DNA of 64,000 nucleotides from Methylosinus sp. LW4 (GCF_000379125.1 NZ_KB900626.1:2924667-2988666), one strand, 5' to 3'; counted from the stretch's first letter, positions 8,875-18,947 are shown. The notes: generated from the sequence alone by a model not told the origin. Numbers and translations: made by a program.

Positions 8875-9571
8875 AGGGCTGCACCAGAAGAGTTTCGACG
8901 GCGAGCATCAGCAGGACGAAGGGAATCGCATAGGCGAGCAGCAAACGCACGTCGAAAAGCTGAAACGCCATATTGATCTCGAAGCCGACGCCATTGGAGC
9001 GGCCGATCAGCTCCACCACCAGCACGATCTTCCACACCAGCGAGAGGCCCGAGCGCGTCGCCGCCGCGATATAGGGCGCGAGCTGCGGCAGGACGATATG
9101 CCGCAGCCGCGCGGCCGGGCGCAGGCGGAAGACCTCGGCCATCTCGTCCAGCTCGTGATCGAGCGCGCGAGCGCCTTCCCGCATCACGACGATGGCGTTG
9201 GGCAGCTTGTTGAGCGCCACGGCGCCCACCGCCGCCACCTCGGTGAGGCCGGCCCAGAGATAGGCCAGCACGATGACCACCAGCGCCGGCAGATTGAGGA
9301 GGATGACCAGCCAGGGATCGAACAGCCGATCCAGCGCCGGCCGCCGGCCCATGGCGTAGCCGAGCGCGGCGCCGAGACTCATGGCCAGCAGAAAAGCGGC
9401 GGCGACGCGCGCCAGTGTCGCCGCGAGATTGGTGAACAGCGCGCCGCTCTCGGCCTCATGGGCGATCGCCTCGAAGACGGGGAGCGGCCCCGGCAGGCGG
9501 CGCGGATCGGAAAACAGCGCCGCGCCCTGCCAGAACGCCAGCAGCAGCGCCAGCGACAGGAGGCGGATCAC
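8816..9571 (-). CDS. ABC importer permease, nitrate/sulfonate/taurine type
   Basis: 251 residues starting at a GTG whose bases overlap the stop codon of the binding-protein gene (GTGA), a sign of translational coupling. Five to six membrane helices are visible (about 3-18, 55-75, 90-135, 180-205, 215-235). The EAA loop that docks to the ATPase reads EMAEVFRLRPAARLRHIVLP near residue 145, a good match to the BPD_transp_1 consensus. With the adjacent genes it forms a complete importer for an anion such as a sulfonate, nitrate or a related organic compound; which one is inferred from family only. Confidence 0.9.
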   Translation of the reverse strand: MIRLLSLALLLAFWQGAALFSDPRRLPGPLPVFEAIAHEAESGALFTNLAATLARVAAAFLLAMSLGAALGYAMGRRPALDRLFDPWLVILLNLPALVVIVLAYLWAGLTEVAAVGAVALNKLPNAIVVMREGARALDHELDEMAEVFRLRPAARLRHIVLPQLAPYIAAATRSGLSLVWKIVLVVELIGRSNGVGFEINMAFQLFDVRLLLAYAIPFVLLMLAVETLLVQPFERHVSRWRRRPARGQGLA

Positions 9572-10551
9572 CGCACCGCGCTCGCCGCGGGCTCGTAGAA
9601 AGTGCCCGCGGGCAGGGTCTTCGCCGAGCCGACCAGCGCCGGGCCGCCGATCTCGGCGAGGGTGGCGTAGAGCCCGGCGGCGTCCTCCCGCTCCTCCGCG
9701 ACGCTGCGGGCGGGAATGCCCTCCACATAGCTCTTGCGATAGAGCGCGAGCACGGCGGGGTCCTTGGCCGGAATGCGCTGCATGGCGGCGCGCCAGGCGG
9801 CGTCGGAGGTCGCGATCAGATGGCGCGCCTTGTCGATCATGGCGAAGAAGCGGGCCAGCGGCGCGGGGCTCTTCGCGGCGAAGCCCTCGTCGAACACATA
9901 ACCGGTGACGACCGGCGCGCCCTTGGCGCCGAGCGCCGTCTCCACCTTGCGCAGATCGATGACACGGGAGAGGCCGCGCGCCTCGAGATCGGCGGCGAAA
10001 TTCCAGAATTCGAGCGCGGCGTCCAGCTCGCCCTCGGCGGCCTTCTCGGCGATGAGCGGCGGCGCGCCGTAGACGATGGTGGCCGATTTCGTGAGATCGA
10101 CGCCCTGCCGCTGCGCATAGGCGCGCAGCAGCAGCCAGCTCTTGTCGAGCGGGCCGCCGGCGACGCCGAGCTTCTTGCCGGAAAGATCGGCGACGCTCTT
10201 CACGGCTTTGTCGCGCGCCATCAGCGCGCCTATGGCGGTGGAATGCGGATAGAAGGTGAGCTTGGCGCCCTCGGAGCGCTGGCGCGCCACCCACAGCCAA
10301 TCGGAGACGACAATATCGACGGAGCCGCTCTGAATGGCGATCTTGGCGGCGTCCGTGTTGGCGAGCTCTGTGACCGTCAGCTCGAGCCCCGACTCCTTAT
10401 CGAGCCCGAAGGCGGAAACGACGGCGAGCTCCCAAACGCCCGAGCCGGTCTTCTGCAGCCCGAGGCGGAGCCGGTCGGCCGCGCGCGCCGGCGCGCTGGC
10501 GAGAAGCGCGACCAGCGCCGCGAGCAGGAGCTTTTGGAAGATCGGTCGCAA
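9568..10551 (-). CDS. ABC importer substrate-binding protein (SsuA/NrtA/TauA-like)
   Basis: 327 residues if translation starts at the TTG at 10551, which I chose because the signal peptide (LRPIFQKLLLAALVALLASAPARA) begins right there and a GGCGGGA site precedes it; no ATG is close by, and the frame upstream is Arg/Ala-rich non-coding-looking sequence. The mature protein starts ADRLRLGLQKTGSGVWELAV and has the two-lobed NMT1/SsuA fold, including the VDIVVSDWLW stretch and the Asp-rich domain boundary. It is periplasmic. It leads a three-gene operon. The bound ligand is unknown; an aliphatic sulfonate, nitrate or thiamine-precursor-like compound would be typical for the family. Confidence 0.85.
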   Translation of the reverse strand: MRPIFQKLLLAALVALLASAPARAADRLRLGLQKTGSGVWELAVVSAFGLDKESGLELTVTELANTDAAKIAIQSGSVDIVVSDWLWVARQRSEGAKLTFYPHSTAIGALMARDKAVKSVADLSGKKLGVAGGPLDKSWLLLRAYAQRQGVDLTKSATIVYGAPPLIAEKAAEGELDAALEFWNFAADLEARGLSRVIDLRKVETALGAKGAPVVTGYVFDEGFAAKSPAPLARFFAMIDKARHLIATSDAAWRAAMQRIPAKDPAVLALYRKSYVEGIPARSVAEEREDAAGLYATLAEIGGPALVGSAKTLPAGTFYEPAASAVR

Positions 10552-10642
10552 GATGAATCCCGCCTGTTTGGTTATTCCCTCACGCGGCAGGATAGCACAA
10601 TTCGCGGAGCGGGCGCGCAAAACGCCCGCGACGCTGCGTCGC

Positions 10643-12094
10643 TCACGCCGCCTTGCAGCGCCGCAGTCCCCGCCACGCCAGCACGGCCAGCAGCAGAGCC
10701 GGCAGCCCCACGCCCGCCGCGAGCGCGGAGGCGACGCCGGCCGAGGCGCTCGCCGCATCGGCGCTCGCGGCGAAGCGCGGCAGGGCGGCGTAATCGGCTT
10801 GCGTCAGCGCCTCGCCCGCATGGGCGCGCGACCAGAAGAAATCGCGCCAGCGCTTGTGGAAGTCGTCGAGCCGAGCGGAGAATTCCGCATAGCGGCGATC
10901 GCCCGAGCCGGCGATATCGGCGAGGGAGCGATACATCAGCAGCGCCGGGGAGAGAAAGGACAATTGGTCGGCGAGCGCGCGCTGGCGGGCGAGCTGCGCC
11001 TCGTGACGCGCCATCACTTCCTCGACGCGGGCGTTGGCCGTCTCCAGCACGGCGAGGCGGCGGATCGTGCGCTCCTTGGCGTCGCCCAGCTTCATCTCCG
11101 CCGCCGCAGCGTCGGGGTGCTCCTCGGCGTAGCGGGCGAGGGCGGCGTCGCGCTCGCGATCGGCGTCGGTCGTCGCGGCGCGCGCGGCCAGCGTCATCTC
11201 CGAGCGGGAAGGCGACGGATAGAGCGCGTCGGCGAGCGTGTTGACGGCGGCGGGCGCGATCATGGTGACGCCGGCCCAGACGGCGATGAGCGCCAGCGCA
11301 TTATAGGCGGAGCTTTTGCCGAAGCTGTCGACGACGGCCGCGAGCAACGCCCAAAAGGCGCCATAGGCGAGGATCGCCGCGATGAGCAGCGCGAAAGCGC
11401 CGGAGCCGAGCGGCTCGGCCCCGCGCAGAAGATAGACGCCGGCGCAGGTCGCCGCGGTCATCGCCGATATCGGCAGGCCCGCCCGCGCCGCCAGCTTGCC
11501 GAGCAGAACGGCGGTCGGGCTCTCCGCGCTGGCGAGGGTGAGGGCGAGCGTGCCCTTCTCGCGCTCGCCGGCCGAAAGATCGAAGCAGAGCGCGAGAATC
11601 GTCAGCGGAAACACGAAGACGAGGACAAAGGCGAGATCGATCGAGCCGCTGGCGAGATGCGCCGGGTTCTCGATCTCATCGGCGAAGAGGAAACTGTCCT
11701 TGGTCCCGCTCGTCACTTTCAGCGCGGCGGGGAAAAGATCGCTCTGCCCCGTGGCGACGATCGCGAGCGGCGTCGGCTCCAGCGCCGCCACCGCCGCCGC
11801 AGAGCCGCCGCCGACAAAGGCCGCGTTGCGCGGATCGCGATAGGGCGGCGTCTCGCCCTTTGCGCGGCCGGCGTCCAGATCGGCGAGCGCCTTGCGCAGC
11901 GAATCGAGGCGCAGCGTCTCGTCGCGCCGCGCATCCTCTATCGCCGCTTTTTGCGCGGCGATGCGCTCGGCGCCGTCGAAAAAGGCGAGCGCGCTCATCG
12001 TCGCGATCGCCGCGAGCACGGCCCATGCGGCGGCGTCGCGCCGCAGAAGCCGCCATTCGAACCGCCATGCGGCGAGAAATGCAGAGAAGATCAT
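10643..12094 (-). CDS. ABC-2 type transporter membrane subunit (DUF3526-like)
   Basis: 483 residues from the ATG at 12094 (MIFSAFLAAWRFEWRLLRRD); the frame is open further upstream, but that would run into the preceding gene. One helix lies near residues 25-42, then a large extracytoplasmic domain (about 43-165), a cluster of five helices (about 180-300), a second charged, helical extracytoplasmic region (about 305-440) and a last helix at 455-475. This is the shape of the ABC-2 permeases with a DUF3526 domain. It is the third gene after an ATPase and a similar permease, 8 bases from the latter. Export of an unknown substrate is likely; homologous sets often sit near TonB receptors. Confidence 0.8.
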   Translation of the reverse strand: MIFSAFLAAWRFEWRLLRRDAAAWAVLAAIATMSALAFFDGAERIAAQKAAIEDARRDETLRLDSLRKALADLDAGRAKGETPPYRDPRNAAFVGGGSAAAVAALEPTPLAIVATGQSDLFPAALKVTSGTKDSFLFADEIENPAHLASGSIDLAFVLVFVFPLTILALCFDLSAGEREKGTLALTLASAESPTAVLLGKLAARAGLPISAMTAATCAGVYLLRGAEPLGSGAFALLIAAILAYGAFWALLAAVVDSFGKSSAYNALALIAVWAGVTMIAPAAVNTLADALYPSPSRSEMTLAARAATTDADRERDAALARYAEEHPDAAAAEMKLGDAKERTIRRLAVLETANARVEEVMARHEAQLARQRALADQLSFLSPALLMYRSLADIAGSGDRRYAEFSARLDDFHKRWRDFFWSRAHAGEALTQADYAALPRFAASADAASASAGVASALAAGVGLPALLLAVLAWRGLRRCKAA

Positions 12095-12102
12095 GGCGGG
12101 CC

Positions 12103-13584
12103 TCACAAGGGTCTGAGGCGCCGCGCGGCGAAGCCGGCGAGCGCTGCGGTCAGCACGGCCCAGAGCGCGAGCGCGACGAGATCGCCGCGCGCATGGGAGA
12201 GCGCGAAAGAGACGGCCGGCGCGGCGTAATCGAAGGAGGGAATGCGCTCCCACATGTCGCGCGAAGCGACATAGGAGGCGTCGCCATAGCGGGCGTTATG
12301 GATGAGGTCCTCGCTCGCCGCCGTCTGAATGCGGCGCCGATGCGCCTCCGCCGCGGTGGCGAAATCATATTGGTGCCAGGAATCCGTTCCCGAGAAGCTC
12401 GTCGAGAAGGGCTGCATGGCGAGCGCGGGGAAGAGAAAGCCCGGCGCCGCGCGCAGCCTGTCCTGCGCGTCGAAACCGGCCTGCAGCGCGCCGAAATGCT
12501 TGTCGAAAATGACGAAGCCGTTCTCGTCGTCCTTGCGCAGCGCCAAGCCGCGGAAATTGACCGGCAGATCCTCTATGCGCGAGACGCCATATTGCGCCAG
12601 CACGCTGTCGCGAAAGGCGATGAAGCTCGGATGCGTCTCGTCATGGCCGAAGGTCTTGTTCTTGTCCTCGGCGATGGCGTTGCGGAACTCGAGCGCCGTG
12701 GGCAGCGGCGCGACGCGCTTGGCGACATCGGTCATCACGCGCGGGGCGAGAAAACAATTGGCGAGCCAGAAAGCCAGCAGGAGCACCAGCGCCGTGCGCG
12801 TGGACTTCGAAAAAGCCGACACGCCGAGCGCGAGAAAGACGAAGCCTGCGAGATAGAGGCCATAGCCGAAGGAGAGCGCGAGCAGCCGCTCGAGCTGATC
12901 GGCGACGGAGAAGTCATGATCGGCGAGGAAGAGCGTCGCCAGCACGGCCGCGGCGAAAGCGGGAATGAGCAGGACAGAAAGAGCGCCGAGCGCGGCGAGC
13001 GCCTTGCCGGCGAGAATATCGATAGGCGAGGCGCCGAGGCTCATCAGCTGGCGCAATGTGCCGCGCTCGCGCTCACCCGCGAAGCCGGCGAAGCCGAGCA
13101 GAACCGCGACCAGCGGCATGACCGTCTGCAGCACAAAGGCGAATGACAATCCGCCGAGCCGCGCGCCGACGCCGGCGTCGCGCGCCGCGCGAAATTGCGC
13201 CTCGTTCTGCTTATGCGCCTCCAGCCAGACCGCCTCGCCGACATAGGCGTCGACGCCCGGATCGGCGAGCGCCAGCGGGCTCTGCGGCTTGAAGGCGTAT
13301 TGGCCGAAATGCGCGGCGGCGTGCGGGTTCTTCGCGCCCTGCCCTGTCCACAGCGCGCGGTCGGTCGCGGCGGCGGCGGCGCGTTCGCGATCCAGCCGCA
13401 TATGCTGCGCGGCGCCGAAAGCGAGCGCGCCGAGCATCAGAAGGAAGACGAGGCCGAACAGCCAGGCGAGGCGGCTGTCGCGGCGCAGTTCCGCCCATTC
13501 CTTGAGGGCCACGGCGCGGGCGACGCGCCAACGGCCGGCGGGCGCCTGCGCCGCAGGCGCTTTCGCGACGACGATCTCGCTCAT
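12103..13584 (-). CDS. ABC-2 type transporter membrane subunit
   Basis: 493 residues starting MSEIVVAKAPAAQ, with the ATG overlapping the ATPase stop codon (ATGA). The first helix is near residues 42-60, followed by a large extracytoplasmic domain, a helix cluster about 175-290, a second extracytoplasmic domain about 295-455 and a last helix near 463-480. The motif FAGFAGERERGTLRQLMSLG just before the helix cluster is the typical cytoplasmic coupling segment of NosY/ABC-2 permeases. Together with the neighbouring similar subunit it would form a heterodimeric membrane part for the ATPase at 13581-14303. The substrate is unknown. Confidence 0.82.
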   Translation of the reverse strand: MSEIVVAKAPAAQAPAGRWRVARAVALKEWAELRRDSRLAWLFGLVFLLMLGALAFGAAQHMRLDRERAAAAATDRALWTGQGAKNPHAAAHFGQYAFKPQSPLALADPGVDAYVGEAVWLEAHKQNEAQFRAARDAGVGARLGGLSFAFVLQTVMPLVAVLLGFAGFAGERERGTLRQLMSLGASPIDILAGKALAALGALSVLLIPAFAAAVLATLFLADHDFSVADQLERLLALSFGYGLYLAGFVFLALGVSAFSKSTRTALVLLLAFWLANCFLAPRVMTDVAKRVAPLPTALEFRNAIAEDKNKTFGHDETHPSFIAFRDSVLAQYGVSRIEDLPVNFRGLALRKDDENGFVIFDKHFGALQAGFDAQDRLRAAPGFLFPALAMQPFSTSFSGTDSWHQYDFATAAEAHRRRIQTAASEDLIHNARYGDASYVASRDMWERIPSFDYAAPAVSFALSHARGDLVALALWAVLTAALAGFAARRLRPL

Positions 13585-14303
13585 GCCGCCGCTCCTCTGA
13601 ACTGCTCGAGATAGGCCCGCTCGAGGCCGAGATGATCGACGTCGTCGGCGCCGAAGACGGAGACGAGCCGACCCGCCTGCATCACGCCGATGCGCGTGCC
13701 GCATTGCTTGGCGAGGAAGAGGTCATGCGTGACCATCAATATGGCCATGCCCTGCTTGCGCAGCTTCTCGACCAGAGCGGCGAACTCATTGGCGGCGAGC
13801 GGATCGAGGCCGGAGGTGGGCTCGTCGAGCAGCAGCGCCTGCGCGCGCCGCGCCAGAGCGACGGCGACGCCGACCTTCTGCCGCATGCCCTTGGAATAGC
13901 CGGAGACGCGGCGGAATGCCGCCTCCTCCGCGAGCCCGGCCTCGCCGAGGAGGGCGAGCAATTCCGCCCGCGCGAGGCGGCGGCCGCCGGAAATCTCGGT
14001 GAAATATTCGAGATTCTCGAGCCCGGTGAGCGCGCCATAGAGCATCACCGTCTCGGGGATATAAGCGAGACGACGCCGCGCCTCGAGCGGCTCGCGCGCC
14101 GAATCGACGCCGCCGACTAGCGCCTGGCCGGAAGTCGGCGCGATGAAATTGAGGAAGAGATTGACGGTGGTCGTCTTGCCGGCGCCATTGGGGCCGAGCA
14201 GGCAGAAGGCCTCGCCGCCGGGAATATGCAGATTCAGCCGGTCGAGGGCGGGGCGATCCGCCTTGCCCTCATATCTCTTGGTCAGCTCGCGCGCTTCCAA
14301 CAT
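13581..14303 (-). CDS. ABC-2 type transporter ATPase
   Basis: 240 residues. Walker A is GPNGAGKTTTVNLFL (about residues 36-50), the signature is YSKGMRQKVGVAVAL near 138-152, Walker B is LLLDEPTSGLDP near 158-169 and the H-loop is MVTHDLFLA near 190-198. The CcmA/NatA-like sequence is that of exporters with ABC-2 permeases. It is the first gene of a three-gene operon with overlapping or closely spaced reading frames; its promoter should lie in 14304-14505, where I see no clear -35/-10 pair. Confidence 0.93.
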   Translation of the reverse strand: MLEARELTKRYEGKADRPALDRLNLHIPGGEAFCLLGPNGAGKTTTVNLFLNFIAPTSGQALVGGVDSAREPLEARRRLAYIPETVMLYGALTGLENLEYFTEISGGRRLARAELLALLGEAGLAEEAAFRRVSGYSKGMRQKVGVAVALARRAQALLLDEPTSGLDPLAANEFAALVEKLRKQGMAILMVTHDLFLAKQCGTRIGVMQAGRLVSVFGADDVDHLGLERAYLEQFRGAAA

Positions 14304-14505
14304 GCGAAATCGCCTCCCGACGCCGAGGGCCGTTCTCGCAGCTTTCCGCGCAGAGCGTGGGAAGTCGTCTCGAAGCGCCCGTCCGACCCGGCATCACATC
14401 GGCGCGCGCTCGCACGATACGACAACGCAGTCACGCCCGATCGGCAGTGCTGGCCTCTGTGCTGTCGTATGCAATTAACAAAAATCTTTCATGTGGCTCG
14501 GCGGC

Positions 14506-14544
14506 TGTCAATCGCTCGGGCTCAGCTCGCCCGAGCGATTGACA
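14506..14544 (-). terminator. Perfect hairpin just downstream of ccr
   Basis: Arms TGTCAATCGCTCGGGC and its exact reverse complement (16 bases each) are separated by a 7-base loop, 11 bases after the ccr stop codon. There is no run of T directly after it, so it may be a Rho-dependent end, an RNA-stability structure, or an operator for the ABC operon that starts at 14303. Confidence 0.65.
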
Positions 14545-14555
14545 TGCTGTTCACG

Positions 14556-15812
14556 TCACTTCTTCCCCGCAGCCGCGACCACATCCTCGAGGCTGCGCAG
14601 GCCGGTGGTCGGGGCGTTGACCAGCACGGCCATATTGCCGGGGGCGTGCTCGTTCTTCCACATTTTGGTGTGGGCGTGCGGGATCTTCGCCCAGGTGAAG
14701 ACTTCCGACAGGCAGGGATCGACGCGGCGGTCCACGACGAAGCGATTGGCGGCGGCCGCCTGCTTCAGATGCGCGAAATGCGAGCCCTGAATGCGTTTCT
14801 GGCGCATCCACACATAGCGGGCGTCGAAGGTGAGGTTGAAGCCGGTCGTGCCGGCGCAGAACACCACCATGCCGCCGCGCTTCACCACCATGCAGGAGAG
14901 CGGGAAGGTCTGCTCGCCCGGATGCTCGAAGACGATGTCGACGTCCTTCTTGCCGGTGATGTCCCAGATCGCCTTGCCGAAATTGCGGGCGGCCTTGGAC
15001 CAGTCGTTGAACTCCGGCGTGTTGACCGTCGGCAGTTGGCCCCAGCAGCCCTTGAAGTCCTTGCGGTTGATGACGCCCTTGGCGCCCAGCGAGAGCACAT
15101 AGTCGCGCTTGCTCTCGTCCGAGATCACGCCGATGGCGTTGGCGCCGGCCGCCGCGCAGAGCTGCACGCCGAACACGCCGAGACCGCCCGAGGCGCCCCA
15201 GATGAGGACATTGTCGCTGGGCTTCAGCCGATGCGGCTCATGGCCGAACAGCATGCGATAGGCGGTGGCCAGCGTCAGCGTGTAGGAGGCCGACTCTTCC
15301 CAAGTGAGGTGCTTGGGGCGCTCCATGAGCTGACGGTCCTGCACGCGGCAGAATTGGGCGAAGGAGCCGTCCGGCGTCTCATAGCCCCAAATGCGCTGCG
15401 AGGCGGAGAACATCGGGTCGCCGCCATTGCACTCCTCGTCGTCGCCATCGTCCTGGTTGCAGTGGACGACGACCTCGTCGCCGACCTTCCAGCGCTTCAC
15501 CTTGGAGCCGACGGCCCAGACGATGCCGGCGGCGTCGGAGCCGGCGATGTGATAGGGGAGCTTATGGACGTCGAGCACGGAGATCGGCTGGCCGAGCGCA
15601 GCCCAGACGCCGTTGTAATTGACGCCGGCCGCCATCACCAGCACGAGCACGTCATGGCTGTCGAGCTCCCAGGTGGGAACCACCTCGAGCTGCATCGACT
15701 CCTCGGGCGGTCCGTGCCGCTCCTTGCGGACGACCCAGGCGTGCATCTTGGCGGGAACATGGCCGAGCGGCGGAATCTCGCCGATGTCGTAGAGGTCTTT
15801 CAGTTCGGTCAA
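14556..15812 (-). CDS. ccr: Crotonyl-CoA carboxylase/reductase
   Basis: 418 residues from the TTG at 15812, chosen because GAGGAG lies 8 bases upstream and the family N-terminus (LKDLYDIGEIPPLGHVPAKM) follows directly; no ATG fits. The enzyme reductively carboxylates crotonyl-CoA with NADPH and CO2 to ethylmalonyl-CoA, the defining step of the ethylmalonyl-CoA pathway. Hallmarks seen are GVNYNGVWAALG near residue 63, the acidic-Cys loop NQDDGDDEECNGGDP near 130, the nucleotide-binding GASGGLGVFG near 205, FEHPG near 300 and the C-terminal MWKNEHAPGNMAVLV. In serine-cycle methylotrophs this pathway regenerates glyoxylate. The gene stands alone, followed by a 16-base-arm hairpin; the next pathway gene here, ecm, is 43 kb away. 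Confidence 0.97.
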   Translation of the reverse strand: MTELKDLYDIGEIPPLGHVPAKMHAWVVRKERHGPPEESMQLEVVPTWELDSHDVLVLVMAAGVNYNGVWAALGQPISVLDVHKLPYHIAGSDAAGIVWAVGSKVKRWKVGDEVVVHCNQDDGDDEECNGGDPMFSASQRIWGYETPDGSFAQFCRVQDRQLMERPKHLTWEESASYTLTLATAYRMLFGHEPHRLKPSDNVLIWGASGGLGVFGVQLCAAAGANAIGVISDESKRDYVLSLGAKGVINRKDFKGCWGQLPTVNTPEFNDWSKAARNFGKAIWDITGKKDVDIVFEHPGEQTFPLSCMVVKRGGMVVFCAGTTGFNLTFDARYVWMRQKRIQGSHFAHLKQAAAANRFVVDRRVDPCLSEVFTWAKIPHAHTKMWKNEHAPGNMAVLVNAPTTGLRSLEDVVAAAGKK

Positions 15813-15919
15813 CGTCTGGCTCCTCGGGGAACTCTTATCGGGCCGGCGGCGGGGCCGAGGGCGCCATTGATATACGGCCGGCTTTCGCCTGAACAGAGGG
15901 ATATTCGGCCGGGGTGACT

Positions 15920-16174
15920 CTAGTAATGATATCGGCACTGGGCGATCAACAAGCTCTCGCCCTCGACACGATAGACGAGCCTATGCTCGAGCGTGATGCG
16001 CCTGGAGTGCCAGCCACGCAGATCGCCGCGCAGAGGCTCCGGCTTTCCCGTCCCCGCAAAGGGCGTGCGCTGGCATTCCCTGATGAGCGCGTTCAGCCGT
16101 CCGAGAGTTTTTGCGTCCTGCGCCTGCCAATAGAGGTAATCCTCCCAGGCCTGCTCCGCGAAGACGAGCTTCAT
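15920..16174 (-). CDS. yoeB: YoeB-family mRNA interferase toxin
   Basis: 84 residues of the Txe/YoeB family: opening MKLVFAEQAWEDYLYWQAQD, central GTGKPEPLRGDLRGWHSRRI with the catalytic-region Glu and Arg, and the end HRLVYRVEGESLLIAQCRYHY with the conserved Tyr/His terminus. All conserved family residues appear present, so the toxin is probably active; relatives cleave mRNA in the ribosomal A site. It overlaps the antitoxin gene by 4 bases and is the second gene of the pair. Confidence 0.95.
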   Translation of the reverse strand: MKLVFAEQAWEDYLYWQAQDAKTLGRLNALIRECQRTPFAGTGKPEPLRGDLRGWHSRRITLEHRLVYRVEGESLLIAQCRYHY

Positions 16175-16425
16175 TCCGAGAGCTTATGCTCTTTGCCCTG
16201 GCCGGCGTCGAGCTGCTCGATCGCCCCGCGCAGCCGCTCGGCGTTGCGGGGGCTCTTCAACAGATGCGCGGTCTCCTCATAGGAGGCGAAATCCTCGAGC
16301 GAGATGAGCACGGCGGCCGGCTTGCCGCGGTCACGGGTGATGACCACGGGCTCGTGATCCTCGGTCACGCGATCGAGCGTCGCGGCGAGATTCTTGCGGA
16401 GGTCGCTGTAGGAGGTGGTGCGCAT
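16171..16425 (-). CDS. yefM: YefM/Phd-family antitoxin
   Basis: 84 residues starting MRTTSYSDLRKNLAATLDRV, the Phd/YefM DNA-binding fold, with the usual VVITRDRGKPAAVLISLEDF strand and the toxin-binding helix EETAHLLKSPRNAERLRGAIEQL. It neutralises YoeB and should repress the operon together with it. A palindrome (16437-16452) lies 11 bases upstream of the ATG, where an autoregulatory operator is expected. Confidence 0.95.
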   Translation of the reverse strand: MRTTSYSDLRKNLAATLDRVTEDHEPVVITRDRGKPAAVLISLEDFASYEETAHLLKSPRNAERLRGAIEQLDAGQGKEHKLSE

Positions 16426-16436
16426 AGAGGGAATAT

Positions 16437-16452
16437 GTACGTGATTGCGTAC
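16437..16452 (-). promoter_or_regulatory. Candidate operator of the yefM-yoeB pair
   Basis: The palindrome GTACG-tgattg-CGTAC lies directly upstream of yefM. YefM-YoeB in E. coli binds TGTACA-centred palindromes, and this site contains TGTACG in the equivalent place. Confidence 0.55.
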
Positions 16453-16524
16453 GGCCGCAAGCCCCTCACGACAATTTCGAAAGTCTCGGGGATTTCCGCC
16501 CGGCCGAACGCCGGGCGCGGCCTG

Positions 16525-16563
16525 CCCCTCTCCCCGCCTGCGGGGAGAGGCTGGGTGAGGGGC
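16525..16563 (+). repeat. Left inverted repeat of the DUF559 cassette
   Basis: A 39-base GC-rich sequence (CCCCTCTCCCCGC...GGGTGAGGGGC) that matches the reverse complement of 16958-16996 at 36 of 39 positions. Each copy also holds its own inner hairpin. Confidence 0.8.
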
Positions 16564-16571
16564 TCGGGCGA

Positions 16572-16934
16572 TCAGGCAGACACTTCGTCGAGCGCGCGGA
16601 GAATTGCGTCTGCGACCACTTCCGCATTCTCATAGACGGCCTGGTTCGTGAAGCGGATGATGCGATAGCCTTGCGCGCTCAGGAAGGCGCTGCGGCGCGC
16701 ATCGCCGGCGATCTCTTCCGCGCTCGAATGCGTTTCGCCGTCGATCTCGACGATCAGCCTTCGCTCGCGACAAATGAAATCCGCGATGAAAGGGCCGATG
16801 GGCTCCTGCCGAATGAATTTGAAGCCGCCGAGGCTCCTGTTTCGCAGACGGCTCCAAACGATCTTTTCCGCGGAGGTCGCCTCCCGCCGAAGCCGGCGCG
16901 CGCGACGAGTCTCTATCAGCCGCAGCCCACGCAC
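16572..16934 (-). CDS. DUF559 family, Vsr/PD-(D/E)XK-like nuclease-fold protein
   Basis: 120 residues. The N-terminal ATSAEKIVWSRLRNRSLGGFKF, then IGPFIADFICRERRLIVEIDGETH, and the end GYRIIRFTNQAVYENAEVV are the standard blocks of the DUF559 family, which is related to Vsr-type endonucleases. The Asp in IADF, the Glu and Asp in VEIDGE and the following His are the likely metal-binding residues and are present. No specific substrate is known. The gene is tightly enclosed by an inverted pair of 39-base repeats (16525-16563 and 16958-16996) and sits between unrelated genes, which looks like a small mobile cassette. Confidence 0.88.
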   Translation of the reverse strand: MRGLRLIETRRARRLRREATSAEKIVWSRLRNRSLGGFKFIRQEPIGPFIADFICRERRLIVEIDGETHSSAEEIAGDARRSAFLSAQGYRIIRFTNQAVYENAEVVADAILRALDEVSA

Positions 16935-16957
16935 GGAATGTCTCCGCTAATCTCCAG

Positions 16958-16996
16958 GCCCCTCACCCGGCCTCTCCCCGCGAGCGGGGAGAGGGG
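16958..16996 (+). repeat. Right inverted repeat of the DUF559 cassette
   Basis: Reverse-complement partner of 16525-16563 with three mismatches in 39 bases. It lies 23 bases upstream of the DUF559 start and 39 bases from the lepA stop codon. Confidence 0.8.
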
Positions 16997-17035
16997 ACGG
17001 CTCGGCGCCGCCTTCTGGAATCCGCCTGCCGGAGA

Positions 17036-18841
<1,806 letters not shown>

Positions 18842-18947
18842 GGCGGCGGGGATAGCAGCGCCGGGGGGCGAAGGGAAGCGGATTTGACAGAAGCGGGTGG
18901 GCTCTGCTCCTCTCGCGCCCCCGCTCCCCGAGACGTCAGGCGCCGCC

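Noticed and set aside
8816..10300. Frame open far upstream of the permease start
   Set aside because: The upstream part lies in another frame of the binding-protein gene; the permease sequence begins at the GTG at 9571.
10643..12253. N-terminal extension of the ABC-2 membrane subunit up to 12253
   Set aside because: The extra Arg/Ala-rich residues overlap the preceding gene and lack family character; ATG at 12094 precedes a proper helix start.
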